Shown here one piece after another: positions 14,593 through 23,150 of a stretch of 25,879 bases of DNA. The DNA is from Acetobacteraceae bacterium (GTDB lineage Bacteria > Pseudomonadota > Alphaproteobacteria > Acetobacterales > Acetobacteraceae), in assembly GCA_003133265.1 (NCBI GenBank), contig PKWQ01000348.1, forward strand, positions 1 to 25,879. The letters are read 5' to 3'. Each line of letters begins with the position of its first letter. The stretch's first letter is position 1. The position numbers were made by a program, and so were the translations under genes. The notes beneath the pieces were generated by a model that searched no databases, had not been told where the DNA came from, and saw only the letters and a list, made by a program, of their open reading frames with translations.

Positions 14593-15936
14593 TTGTCGAT
14601 CCGTTCAACGACCACCCCTGACGACCTGTTCGGCCCGGACCAGACGCCGGAGACGCCGGAGGCGCGTGCCGCCCGCCCGCTGGCCGACCGGCTGCGCCCG
14701 CGCGCGCTGGATGAGGTCGTGGGCCAGGACCATCTGCTGGGACCGGACGGCACGCTGACGCGGATGCTGGCGCGCGGCTCGCTCGCCTCATTGATCCTGT
14801 GGGGGCCGCCGGGGGTGGGGAAGACCACCATCGCGCGGCTGCTCGCCGCCCAGGCCGGGCTGCATTTCGTGCAGCTCTCCGCCGTGTTCTCCGGCGTCGC
14901 CGACCTCAAGCGCGCGTTCGAGGACGCCGGCAAGCGCCGGCGCGGCGGGCAGGGGACGCTGCTGTTCGTCGACGAGATCCACCGCTTCAACCGCGCCCAG
15001 CAGGACGGCTTCCTGCCGGTGGTGGAGGACGGCACCGTGGTGCTGGTCGGCGCCACCACCGAAAATCCGTCCTTCGCGCTGAACGGCGCGCTGCTCTCGC
15101 GCTGCCAGGTGCTGGTGCTGCGCCGGTTGGACGATCCCGCGCTGGAACTGCTGCTGGCGCGCTCGGAGACCGAACTGGGCCGCACGCTGCCGCTGGGGCC
15201 GGAGGCGCGCGGGGCGTTGCGTGCCATGGCCGACGGCGACGGCCGCTATCTGCTGAACATGGCCGAGCAGGTGTTCGCGCTGCCCGAGGGCACGAAGCAA
15301 TTGGATGCGGCGGAACTGTCCTCGCTGCTGGCGCGGCGGGCGGCGCTCTACGACAAGGACCGGGAAGAGCACTACAACCTGATCTCGGCGCTGCATAAGT
15401 CGCTGCGCGGCTCGGACCCGGATGCGGCGCTGTATTGGTTCGCGCGCATGCTGAACGGCGGCGAGGACCCGCGCTACATCGCCCGCCGGCTGGTGCGCTT
15501 CGCCGCCGAGGACATCGGCATGGCCGACCCGAACGCGCTGCCGCAGGCACTGGCGGGGTGGGAGACCTATGAGCGGCTGGGCTCGCCGGAAGGCGAACTC
15601 GCGCTGGCGCAGACGGTGGTCTATCTCGGCACCGCGCCGAAATCGAACGCGATCTACACCGCCTTCGGCGCGGCGCGGGCGGCGGCGAAGGCCAACGGTA
15701 GCCTGATGCCGCCGGCGCACATCCTGAACGCGCCGACCAAGCTGATGCAGGAACTCGGCTACGGCGCAGGCTATGCCTACGACCACAAGGCGGAGGATGC
15801 CTTTTCCGGCCAGAATTATTTTCCCGACGGGATGGAGCGGGTCACGTTCTACCAGCCGCGCGAGCGCGGGTTCGAGCGCGAGATCGCCAAACGGCTGGCG
15901 TACTGGGCGAAATTGCGCGAAGAGCGTGGCGAATGA
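14593..15936 (+). CDS. rarA: Replication-associated recombination protein A (AAA+ ATPase)
   Basis: The 447-residue product matches RarA/MgsA, an ATPase that acts at stalled replication forks with SSB. Walker A GPPGVGKT is at residues 71-78, Walker B LLFVDEIH at 123-130, sensor 1 around GATTENPSF (153-161). The C-terminal part (DREEHYNLISALHKSLRGSD, YIARRLVRFAAEDIG) is the family's tetramerisation region. The reading frame has no ATG near the N-terminus; a TTG at 14593 is the best start, with only a weak purine stretch before it. Its stop overlaps the next gene (ATGA). Confidence 0.95.
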   Translation: MSIRSTTTPDDLFGPDQTPETPEARAARPLADRLRPRALDEVVGQDHLLGPDGTLTRMLARGSLASLILWGPPGVGKTTIARLLAAQAGLHFVQLSAVFSGVADLKRAFEDAGKRRRGGQGTLLFVDEIHRFNRAQQDGFLPVVEDGTVVLVGATTENPSFALNGALLSRCQVLVLRRLDDPALELLLARSETELGRTLPLGPEARGALRAMADGDGRYLLNMAEQVFALPEGTKQLDAAELSSLLARRAALYDKDREEHYNLISALHKSLRGSDPDAALYWFARMLNGGEDPRYIARRLVRFAAEDIGMADPNALPQALAGWETYERLGSPEGELALAQTVVYLGTAPKSNAIYTAFGAARAAAKANGSLMPPAHILNAPTKLMQELGYGAGYAYDHKAEDAFSGQNYFPDGMERVTFYQPRERGFEREIAKRLAYWAKLREERGE

Positions 15937-16961
15937 CCGTAGCACTCGACCCAGCGCATAGCCGCCCGATAACCCTGTACGTGACCGGCGACGAGGCCGA
16001 CATCCGCCTCGACCGCTGGTTCCGCCGGCATTTCCCCTGGATCACCCAGGGCGCGATCCAGAAACTGTGCCGTACCGGGCAGATCCGGGCGGACGGCAAG
16101 CGGGTGGACGCGGCAACGCGGCTGGTTCCCGGCCAGGCGATGCGCGTCCCGCCGCTGCCGGCGCAGCCGGTGAAGAAAATATCGGCGCCGACCGCGCCGC
16201 CCGATCCGTCGGCGCTGAAGGATCTGGAGCGGGCGGTGATCTACCGCGACGAGCAGGTGATCGTGCTGAACAAGCCGCCGGGCCTGCCGGTGCAGGGCGG
16301 GCCGGGGATCACCAAGCATCTGGACGGGATGCTGGACGCGCTGCGCTTCGGCTCGGACCAGCGGCCCAGGCTGGTGCATCGGCTGGATCGTGACACCTCG
16401 GGGGTGCTGGTGCTGGCGCGCACGCCGGGCGTGGCGGCGAAGCTGGCGGCGGCGTTCCGCACCCGCGAGGTGGAGAAGACCTACTGGGCGGTGGTCGCCG
16501 GCCGGCCGGTGCCGGTGGAAGGGCGGATCGACATGCCGCTGAAGCGTGCCGGCGGGCCGCGCGGCGAGCACACCGTCCCCGCCGCGCGCGACGACAAGGA
16601 AGGCGCGCGCGCGGTAACGGACTTTCAGACCCTGGACCATGCCGCGCAGAAGCTGGCCTGGCTGGAGCTGAAGCCGCTGACCGGGCGGACGCACCAGTTG
16701 CGGGTGCATTGCGTGGCGATCGGCGCGCCGATCCTGGGCGATGTGAAATACGCCGAGCCCGACCAGAACGGCGCCGGCTCCGCCATCGTCGAGGGCTTGC
16801 CGGAACAGCTGCATCTGCATGCCCGCGCGCTGCGCCTGCCGCATCCGGCGGGCGGCTTCCTGGAAGTGGAGGCCGAGCTGCCGGCGCATATGCGCGAGAC
16901 CTTCGCCACCCTCGGCTTCATCGCCCCGGATGCAAAGCCGCCGCGCCGGCTATACCAGTAA
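15933..16961 (+). CDS. RluA-family rRNA pseudouridine synthase
   Basis: The 342-residue product has an N-terminal S4 RNA-binding domain (about residues 20-75, IRLDRWFRRHFPWITQGAIQ) and a catalytic domain with HRLDRDTSG at 149-157; D152 is the expected catalytic aspartate. Later motifs LKPLTGRTHQLRVH and ILGDVKY are typical. The S4 domain and length point to the RluC/RluD group, which modifies 23S rRNA uridines, but the exact target cannot be read from sequence. It starts in an ATGA overlap with rarA, so the two are probably cotranscribed and coupled. Confidence 0.93.
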   Translation: MTVALDPAHSRPITLYVTGDEADIRLDRWFRRHFPWITQGAIQKLCRTGQIRADGKRVDAATRLVPGQAMRVPPLPAQPVKKISAPTAPPDPSALKDLERAVIYRDEQVIVLNKPPGLPVQGGPGITKHLDGMLDALRFGSDQRPRLVHRLDRDTSGVLVLARTPGVAAKLAAAFRTREVEKTYWAVVAGRPVPVEGRIDMPLKRAGGPRGEHTVPAARDDKEGARAVTDFQTLDHAAQKLAWLELKPLTGRTHQLRVHCVAIGAPILGDVKYAEPDQNGAGSAIVEGLPEQLHLHARALRLPHPAGGFLEVEAELPAHMRETFATLGFIAPDAKPPRRLYQ

Positions 16962-17002
16962 GACAATGGCGGCCATTCCGGCCGCGCGGTAAACTGCACC
17001 AC

Positions 17003-19126
17003 ATGGCAAGCACAGACACAAAGCGTGGCAGCGGGCGCGGGTGGCGCATCCTGCTGATCGTGGTGGCGGTGGTTATCCTGCTGCCGATCCTGGTGCTGAT
17101 CGGTTTCGCGACGCTGTTCGACGCGGACCAGTATAAGCCGCAGATCGTCGCTGCCATGAAGAACGCCACCGGACGCGAGCTGACGATCAACGGCCGGATC
17201 GGCATCGGGCTGTCGCTGCGACCGACGCTGGAGGTGAGCGACGCGAGCTTCGCCAACGCGCCCGGCGGATCGCGCCCGCGGATGCTCACGCTGAAGCGGC
17301 TGGAACTGCAACTGGCGCTGTTGCCGCTGCTGAGCCGGCAGGTCGAGGTCGAGCGGCTGGTGCTGGTGGCCCCCGACATCCTGCTGGAGACCGACGCGCA
17401 GGGTCGGCCGAACTGGCAGCTCGCCCCGCCCCAGCCCGCATCCGCCCAGCCCGCGCCGTCGGCTGCCGCATCGGGCGGCTCGTCCGCTGCCCCGTCGGTG
17501 GCGATACGCGCGCTGCGGATCGAGGACGGCCAGATCACCTATCGCGACGGCAAGACCGGCGGCGCGACGGTGCTGGCGGTGAAGCTGCTGACCATCGGCG
17601 CCGATGCGCCGGACGCGCCGATCAGCGTGGCGCTGGCGGCGAGCTACGACGGCACGCCGTTCACGCTGAACGCGCATCTCGGCGCGCTTGCCGCGCTGCT
17701 GTCCGGCACCGGCAACCTGCCGCTGGACGCGACCGGCGAGGCGGTGGGCGCGCAACTGACGCTGAAGGGCAATGTCGCCGATATGGCGGGTCTGTCCGGC
17801 GTCGATCTGCTGCTGACGGCAAAGATCCCCGATCTGGCCGCGCTCGGCTCGGCGGCGCATGTGGCGCTGCCGGGGCTGAAGGACATGGCGCTCAGCACCA
17901 GGATCACGGACCTGCCCGGCGGGCTTCCCGCCGGCGTCGCGCTGAAGCAACTGAAGCTGACGCTGAAGCAGGCGGACATCGACGGCGAGCTGGCACTTGC
18001 GCTCGCTCGACCTCTCTCGGTGAAAGGCAAGCTGCATGCCGGACGGATCGATGCCGACGCGCTGAGCGCGGAGATGGCGGTGCCGGCGCCCGCGGTCGCG
18101 GGCGCGAAACCGGCGCCTGCTCCCCCGGCGCGTCCGGTGGCCAAGCCGGTACGGCTGATCCCCGACGATCCGTTGCCGCTGGACGGACTGCGCGCCACCG
18201 ATGCCGACCTGATGCTCGCGGTCGGCGAACTAATCGAGGGTGGCGTGAGCTACCGCGACGTCGCCGGGCACGCGGTGCTGACGAACGGGCATCTGCAACT
18301 GGATCAGGCTTCGGCGTCGCTGCCGGGGGGCAAGGTCGATCTCAAGCTGTCGCTCGATGCCAGCCAGGCCGAGCCGCCGTTGGCGATCACGCTGCACGCG
18401 CCCGGGCTGGCGTTGCAGCCGCTGCTGAAGGCGTTCGGCGCGCCGGCCTACGCGCAGGGCACGCTGGAGATCGACGCGGTGCTGACCGGTGCCGGCAAGA
18501 CGCCGCACGCGATCGCCTCGGTGCTCGACGGGCATGTCGGGCTGGCGCTGGAGAACGGACAGATCGACAACCGGCTGCTGGGCGACGCGCTGCGGCTGAA
18601 TATCGGCAAAGGCGGCACCAGCGCGCTGCGTTGCCTGGCGGTGCGGCTGGAGACGAAGGCCGGGGTGGGCGAGTTCCCGGCCCTGCTGATCGACAGCGAG
18701 CCGACCCGCATCGATGGCGGCGGCACGGTGCGCCTGGGGCCGGAGACGCTGGCACTGCGGCTGCACCCGCTGGCGCGGCTGGGGGGCACGGGCGTGTCGG
18801 TGCCGGTGAACGTGACCGGCACGTTCCTTGATCCGAGGGTCGCGGTGGACGCGGCCGGGGCGGCGGAGGGGGTTGCGAGCGGCCTCGCCGGCACCGGCAC
18901 CGCGCCGTTTGGGCTGGTGATCGGCAAGCTTGGTGGCGATCGCTCGATGCTGAACGTTCCCGGTGGCGGCGGCGGCGGGGCGACCTGCGCGCAGCAACTG
19001 GCCATCGCCCGCGGCGTAACCGCGCCGCCCGAAGCGGTTTCCGCCCCCGCCACGACGCCGGCTGACCAGCCCGCCAAGCCGAAGCCGCCGAAGCCGGCGG
19101 ATATGCTGCGCTCGCTGTTTCGTTGA
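17003..19126 (+). CDS. AsmA family envelope protein
   Basis: The 707-residue product has one N-terminal membrane segment (residues about 14-37, WRILLIVVAVVILLPILV) followed by a large repetitive beta-rich region, the AsmA layout. GRELTINGRIGIGLSLRPTL matches the AsmA N-terminal domain and the CAQQLAIARG near C662 its C-terminal signature. Two proline- and alanine-rich linkers split the periplasmic part. AsmA-like proteins are thought to help move phospholipid between inner and outer membranes. The ATG at 17003 is chosen because upstream codons are shadow sequence within the previous gene. Its ribosome binding site is weak. Confidence 0.9.
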   Translation: MASTDTKRGSGRGWRILLIVVAVVILLPILVLIGFATLFDADQYKPQIVAAMKNATGRELTINGRIGIGLSLRPTLEVSDASFANAPGGSRPRMLTLKRLELQLALLPLLSRQVEVERLVLVAPDILLETDAQGRPNWQLAPPQPASAQPAPSAAASGGSSAAPSVAIRALRIEDGQITYRDGKTGGATVLAVKLLTIGADAPDAPISVALAASYDGTPFTLNAHLGALAALLSGTGNLPLDATGEAVGAQLTLKGNVADMAGLSGVDLLLTAKIPDLAALGSAAHVALPGLKDMALSTRITDLPGGLPAGVALKQLKLTLKQADIDGELALALARPLSVKGKLHAGRIDADALSAEMAVPAPAVAGAKPAPAPPARPVAKPVRLIPDDPLPLDGLRATDADLMLAVGELIEGGVSYRDVAGHAVLTNGHLQLDQASASLPGGKVDLKLSLDASQAEPPLAITLHAPGLALQPLLKAFGAPAYAQGTLEIDAVLTGAGKTPHAIASVLDGHVGLALENGQIDNRLLGDALRLNIGKGGTSALRCLAVRLETKAGVGEFPALLIDSEPTRIDGGGTVRLGPETLALRLHPLARLGGTGVSVPVNVTGTFLDPRVAVDAAGAAEGVASGLAGTGTAPFGLVIGKLGGDRSMLNVPGGGGGGATCAQQLAIARGVTAPPEAVSAPATTPADQPAKPKPPKPADMLRSLFR

Positions 19127-19147
19127 TGCAACATTGATGAGGCGTGC

Positions 19148-19855
19148 GTGAAACGATTTTGGGACGATGTCACGATCGAGCCGACGGCGGACGGCTTTGC
19201 CGTGCTGCTGGACGGCAAGCCGATGCGCCTGCCGGGTGGCGGACTGCTGTGCGTCCGGGGCGAGTCCCTGGCGCGTGGTGTTGCCGCCGAGTGGCAGGCG
19301 GCGGGCGGGGCCAAGTGCGGGGAGATGTCGTTCGCCGACACGCCACTGACCCGGCTGGTCGGCACCGCGCATGAACGGATCGCGCCCGACCCCGGACCGA
19401 CCATCGAGGCGCTGTCCGCCTATGGCGAGAGCGATCTGCTGTGCTACCGGGTCGAGGCGCCGGAAGCGCTGGCGCGGCGGCAGGCGCGGGAGTGGCAGCC
19501 CTGGCTGGATTGGGCGGCGCTGACGTTCGACGCGCCGCTGAGGGTCACCAGCGGCGTGGCACATGTGCGCCAGAGCGAATCCTCGCTGCGGGCGTTGCGC
19601 GCGGCGGTGGCGCGGCTCGATCCCGTCATGCTTGCCGGCCTCGGCGTGGCGGTGCCGCTGCTGGGCAGTCTGGTGCTGGGCCTCGCGCTGACCGAGGACC
19701 GGCTGGACGCGGACACCGCGCATGCGCTGGGGGCGTTGGAGGAGCTGTTCCAGGTCGAGTTCTGGGGCGAGGACGCCGAAGCGACCGCCCGCCGGCGCGG
19801 CATCGCCGCCGACCTCGCGGTGGCGGCGCGGCTGATGGCGCTGGCGCGGACGTGA
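19148..19855 (+). CDS. ATP12 family chaperone for F1-ATPase assembly
   Basis: The 235-residue protein begins at GTG (19148): KRFWDDVTIEPTADGFAVLL, DGKPMRLPGG, then LVGTAHERIAPDP, ESDLLCYRVEAPEALARRQA and FQVEFWGEDAEA. These match ATP12, which in mitochondria binds the alpha subunit of F1 before assembly. The alphaproteobacterial relatives are presumed to do the same. It is 21 bases after the AsmA-like gene, and its TGA overlaps the acylphosphatase GTG (GTGA). Confidence 0.92.
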   Translation: MKRFWDDVTIEPTADGFAVLLDGKPMRLPGGGLLCVRGESLARGVAAEWQAAGGAKCGEMSFADTPLTRLVGTAHERIAPDPGPTIEALSAYGESDLLCYRVEAPEALARRQAREWQPWLDWAALTFDAPLRVTSGVAHVRQSESSLRALRAAVARLDPVMLAGLGVAVPLLGSLVLGLALTEDRLDADTAHALGALEELFQVEFWGEDAEATARRRGIAADLAVAARLMALART

Positions 19856-20127
19856 TCTGCTGGCGGCTGGTCATCGACGGCCGGGTGCAGGGCGTCGGCT
19901 ATCGAGACTGGCTGGCGCAGCAGGCGGGCGCGCTGGGCGTCGATGGCTGGGTGCGCAACCGGGCCGACGGCGCGGTGGAGGCGCTGGTGTGCGGCGCGCC
20001 CGATGCGGTGGAGACCCTGCTGCGCCAATGCCGGCGCGGGCCGATGCTGGCGGACGTCACCGACGTGCGGACGCTCCCGGCCGATCCGCCGGCGGAGCCG
20101 GGATTTTACAGGTTGCCTACGGCATAG
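19852..20127 (+). CDS. acyP: Acylphosphatase
   Basis: The 91-residue protein starts at a GTG overlapping the previous stop. It carries the family signature GRVQGVGYRDW with catalytic R18, and GWVRNRADGAVEA with N36, the second active-site residue. Acylphosphatases hydrolyse acyl phosphates such as acetyl phosphate or carbamoyl phosphate. The length is normal for the family. Its last 11 bases overlap the 3' end of the convergent DMT exporter gene. Confidence 0.93.
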   Translation: MICWRLVIDGRVQGVGYRDWLAQQAGALGVDGWVRNRADGAVEALVCGAPDAVETLLRQCRRGPMLADVTDVRTLPADPPAEPGFYRLPTA

Positions 20128-21004
20128 GCGGGGCGGAGGTGGATGCCCGCGCCGCCACCAGCCCGCCGGCGGCGACCAGCGCGGCGGCGGCCAGCAGGCC
20201 GGGGGTGAACGGCGCGAAGCCGCCCAGGCACAGCAGCAGCGTGGACGCGATCGGGGTCGCATAGGCCAGCGTGCCCAACAGCCGTGGATCGCCGCGCTTC
20301 ATGCCGATGTCCCACAGGAAGAACGCCGCGCCCACCGGGCCGATGCCCATCAGCGTCATCGCCAGCAGCGCCCTGGCATCGGGCATCACGGTCCGCTCGA
20401 ACAGGAAATGCGCGATCGCCGCCAGCACGGCGGTGGCGGCGCAGAAACCCGCCACCGCGCCGGTCGGCACGGTGGCGAGACGGCGGGAGGTGACGGAATA
20501 CAGCGCCCAGACCGCGCCCGCCCCGGCGGCGAAGGCGTAGCCCAGCATCGCATCCCCGGAGCCGCCGAAGCTGACATTGCGCCCCAGCACCAGCGCGCAG
20601 CCCGCCGCGCCGAGCACCATGCCGCCGACATGCAGCCAGCCGAGCCGCATCCCGAGCAGCAGCGCCGAGAACAGCACGATCAGCAGCGGCCATGTGTAGT
20701 TCAGCAGATTCGCCTCGGCCACCGGCGCCAGGCCGAGGGCGGCGAAATACAGCGCGTGATAGCCGAACAGCCCGCCTACGCCGTGCAGCCACGCCAGCGG
20801 CCTCTGGCGCAACTCGGCAAGCCGCCCGGTGCAGCCGAGTACCAGAAGCCCGAGCACGGCGGAGACCGCGAAGCCGAGCGCGGTGATTTCCAGCGGCGGC
20901 ACCGCGCGGGCGTTCCGCGTCAACGCCGCCAGGAACGCCCACAGCGCGATGGCGCCGGCGCCGGCCAACGTCGCCAAGCGGGGCGAGTGTCCCTTTCGCT
21001 GCAC
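20117..21004 (-). CDS. DMT superfamily exporter, YddG-like
   Basis: The roughly 295-residue membrane protein has about ten hydrophobic segments in two EamA-type halves. The stretches ATLAGAGAIALWAFLAALTR, NLLNYTWPLLIVLFSALLLG and AVWALYSVTSRRLA resemble E. coli YddG, an exporter of aromatic amino acids. The substrate here is unknown. No ATG fits: the proposed GTG (21004) is one base after the phaB stop. The alternative ATG at 21067 lies deep in phaB, and TTG codons further in are possible too. It is likely read from the phaAB transcript. Confidence 0.85.
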   Translation of the reverse strand: MQRKGHSPRLATLAGAGAIALWAFLAALTRNARAVPPLEITALGFAVSAVLGLLVLGCTGRLAELRQRPLAWLHGVGGLFGYHALYFAALGLAPVAEANLLNYTWPLLIVLFSALLLGMRLGWLHVGGMVLGAAGCALVLGRNVSFGGSGDAMLGYAFAAGAGAVWALYSVTSRRLATVPTGAVAGFCAATAVLAAIAHFLFERTVMPDARALLAMTLMGIGPVGAAFFLWDIGMKRGDPRLLGTLAYATPIASTLLLCLGGFAPFTPGLLAAAALVAAGGLVAARASTSAPPMP

Positions 21005-21005
21005 G

Positions 21006-21728
21006 TCAGTACATATGCTGCCCGCCGTTGATCGACAGCGTCGAGCCGGTGACGAAATCGGCTTCATCGGCGGTTAGGAACACCACGCCACGGGCGATGT
21101 CGTGGGCGATGCCGAGCCGGCCCATGGGGATGCGGGCGATGATCTTCGCCAGCACGTCGGGCGGCACCGCACGCACCATGTCGGTATCGACATAGCCCGG
21201 GGCGACGGCGTTGACGGTGATGCCGAAGCGCGCGCCTTCCTGGGCCAGCGCCTTGGTGAAACCATGGATGCCGGATTTGGCGGCGGCATAGTTCACCTGC
21301 CCGTACTGGCCCGCCTGGCCGTTGATGCTGCCGATATTGACGATGCGGCCAAACTTTTTCGAGCGCATATCCTCGAAGGTGAGCCTGCAAAGATTGAAGC
21401 AGGAGCCGAGGTTGGTGTCGATCACCGCATCCCACATATCGCGGGTCATCTTCGCCACGGTGGTGTCGCGGGTGATGCCGGCGTTGTTCACCAGGATCTC
21501 GATCGGGCCGACCTCCTCGTGGATTTCGGCCACCGCTTTCTCGCAGGCGGCGAAATCTCCGGCATCGAACTTCATCACGCGGATACCGGTCTCTTCGTGG
21601 AACTGCCGGGCGGCAATCTCGTTGCCGGCGTAGCTCGCAACCACGATGCGCCCGGCCTGCTGGAGTTCCCGGCTGATCGCGGCGCCGATGCCTCTCGTTC
21701 CGCCGGTAACCAGTGCCACTCGGGCCAT
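21006..21728 (-). CDS. phaB: Acetoacetyl-CoA reductase (NADPH)
   Basis: The 240-residue short-chain dehydrogenase has the cofactor loop TGGTRGIG (residues 8-15), NNAG (81-84), and the catalytic S134, Y147 and K151 (NIGSINGQAGQYGQVNYAAAK). These last motifs and the ending DFVTGSTLSINGGQHMY are characteristic of PhaB. It reduces acetoacetyl-CoA to (R)-3-hydroxybutyryl-CoA, the PHB monomer. GGAGGAA lies seven bases before the ATG. It follows phaA after 46 bases. Confidence 0.96.
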   Translation of the reverse strand: MARVALVTGGTRGIGAAISRELQQAGRIVVASYAGNEIAARQFHEETGIRVMKFDAGDFAACEKAVAEIHEEVGPIEILVNNAGITRDTTVAKMTRDMWDAVIDTNLGSCFNLCRLTFEDMRSKKFGRIVNIGSINGQAGQYGQVNYAAAKSGIHGFTKALAQEGARFGITVNAVAPGYVDTDMVRAVPPDVLAKIIARIPMGRLGIAHDIARGVVFLTADEADFVTGSTLSINGGQHMY

Positions 21729-21774
21729 GTCGGTTCCTCCCTGCTTGTCGCCGGGCCTGTTTGTCGTCAGACGC

Positions 21775-22947
21775 TCACCGCTCCACGGTCATCGCCACGC
21801 CCATGCCGCCGCCGATGCACAGCGTTACCAGGCCCTTCTTGGCGTTGCGCTTGCCCATCTCGTGCAGCAGCGTGATCAGCACGCGCGCGCCCGAGGCGCC
21901 GATCGGATGGCCGATGGCGATGGCGCCGCCGTTCACGTTCACTTTCGCGGTATCCCAGCCGAGATCCTTGTTCACCGCCAGCGCCTGGGCGGCGAAGGCC
22001 TCGTTCGCTTCGATCAGGTCGAGGTCGTCGATTTTCCAGCCGGCGCGCGCCAGCGCCTTGCGGCTGGCCGGGATCGGGCCGGTGCCCATCAGCGCCGGAT
22101 CGACGCCGGCGGTGGCGAACGAGGCGATGCGCGCCAGCGGGGTCAGGCCGCGCCGGGCCGCTTCCTTGGCACTCATCAGCAGCAGCACCGCCGCGCCGTC
22201 GTTGATGCCGGAGGCGTTGCCGGCGGTGACCGTGCCGTCCTTGGCGAAGGCCGGGCGGAGCCTGGCCATCGTCTCGGCCGAGGAATCGTGACGGATATAC
22301 TCGTCCTGGTCGACGATCGTCTCGCTCTTGCGGCCCTTGACGGTGACCGGGACGATCTCGTCGGCGAAGCGGCCGGACTTTTGCGCCGCACTCGCCTTCT
22401 GCTGCGAGGCGAGCGCGAAGGCGTCCTGCTCCTCACGGGTGATCTGGAAGGCGCGGGCGACGTTCTCGGCGGTGACGCCCATGTGATAGCCGTGGAACGT
22501 GTCCCACAGCCCGTCCTTCAGCATGGTGTCGATGAATTCGAGCCCGCCCATCTTGGTGCCGGCGCGCAGATAGGCGGCGTGCTGGGACTGGCTCATGCTC
22601 TCCATGCCGCCGGCGGCGACCACCGCACTCTCGCCGGTGCGGATCTGCTGGGCGGCGAGTGCGACGGCGCGCAGGCCGGAGCCGCAGACCTGGTTGATGC
22701 CGAAAGCGGTCTTCTCGTCCGGGATGCCGGCGTTGCGCGCGGCCTTGCGGGCGGGGTTCTGACCTTCGCCGGCATTGAGGACCTGGCCGAGGATCACCTC
22801 GTCCACCTCGGCGGCTTCGATCCTGGCGCGGGCGATCGCGGCCTGGATCGCGGCGGTGCCCAGCACGTTGGCCGCGACGGTGCCGAATACGCCGTTGAAG
22901 CTGCCGACCGGCGTGCGGGCGGCGGACACGATGACGACGTCGTCCAT
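21775..22947 (-). CDS. phaA: Acetyl-CoA acetyltransferase (thiolase)
   Basis: The 390-residue biosynthetic thiolase starts DDVVIVSAARTPVGSFNGVF after an AGGAG ribosome binding site. The catalytic triad is C88 (INQVCGSG), H347 (GGAIAIGHPIGASGAR) and C377 (TLCIGGGMGVAM), each at nearly the position known for Zoogloea thiolase. It condenses two acetyl-CoA to acetoacetyl-CoA, the first PHB step. An upstream in-frame ATG (22995) adds 16 unlikely residues. It is divergent from panB. Confidence 0.97.
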   Translation of the reverse strand: MDDVVIVSAARTPVGSFNGVFGTVAANVLGTAAIQAAIARARIEAAEVDEVILGQVLNAGEGQNPARKAARNAGIPDEKTAFGINQVCGSGLRAVALAAQQIRTGESAVVAAGGMESMSQSQHAAYLRAGTKMGGLEFIDTMLKDGLWDTFHGYHMGVTAENVARAFQITREEQDAFALASQQKASAAQKSGRFADEIVPVTVKGRKSETIVDQDEYIRHDSSAETMARLRPAFAKDGTVTAGNASGINDGAAVLLLMSAKEAARRGLTPLARIASFATAGVDPALMGTGPIPASRKALARAGWKIDDLDLIEANEAFAAQALAVNKDLGWDTAKVNVNGGAIAIGHPIGASGARVLITLLHEMGKRNAKKGLVTLCIGGGMGVAMTVER

Positions 22948-23150
22948 GGCGTGCTTCTCCTGTGGGCCGGGATCATCCCCGGTGCGGTGGCGCAATCTAG
23001 CGCCCGCATCGCAACCGCGAAAGCGCGACGACTGTGAAAGTGCGGCGACGGGGCGGCGGGGTCTTGAGCCGCCGCCAATCCTGGCGCAGCCTTCCGGCCC
23101 CGCCGCCAGGGTAGCGATCGGTGAAGCGGCATCGGTCCGGAGATGAAATC

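Noticed and set aside
16709..17002. N-terminal extension of the AsmA-like protein
   Set aside because: This part overlaps the pseudouridine synthase gene and encodes arginine-rich shadow sequence; the ATG at 17003 is followed at once by the normal membrane segment.
22994..22999. TAGATT on the - strand as a -10 for phaA
   Set aside because: No acceptable -35 lies 16-18 bases upstream of it; the phaA-panB divergent gap gives no convincing promoter either way.
21646..23037. 463-codon + strand frame opposite phaA
   Set aside because: Antisense shadow of a clear thiolase with all catalytic residues; no family features.
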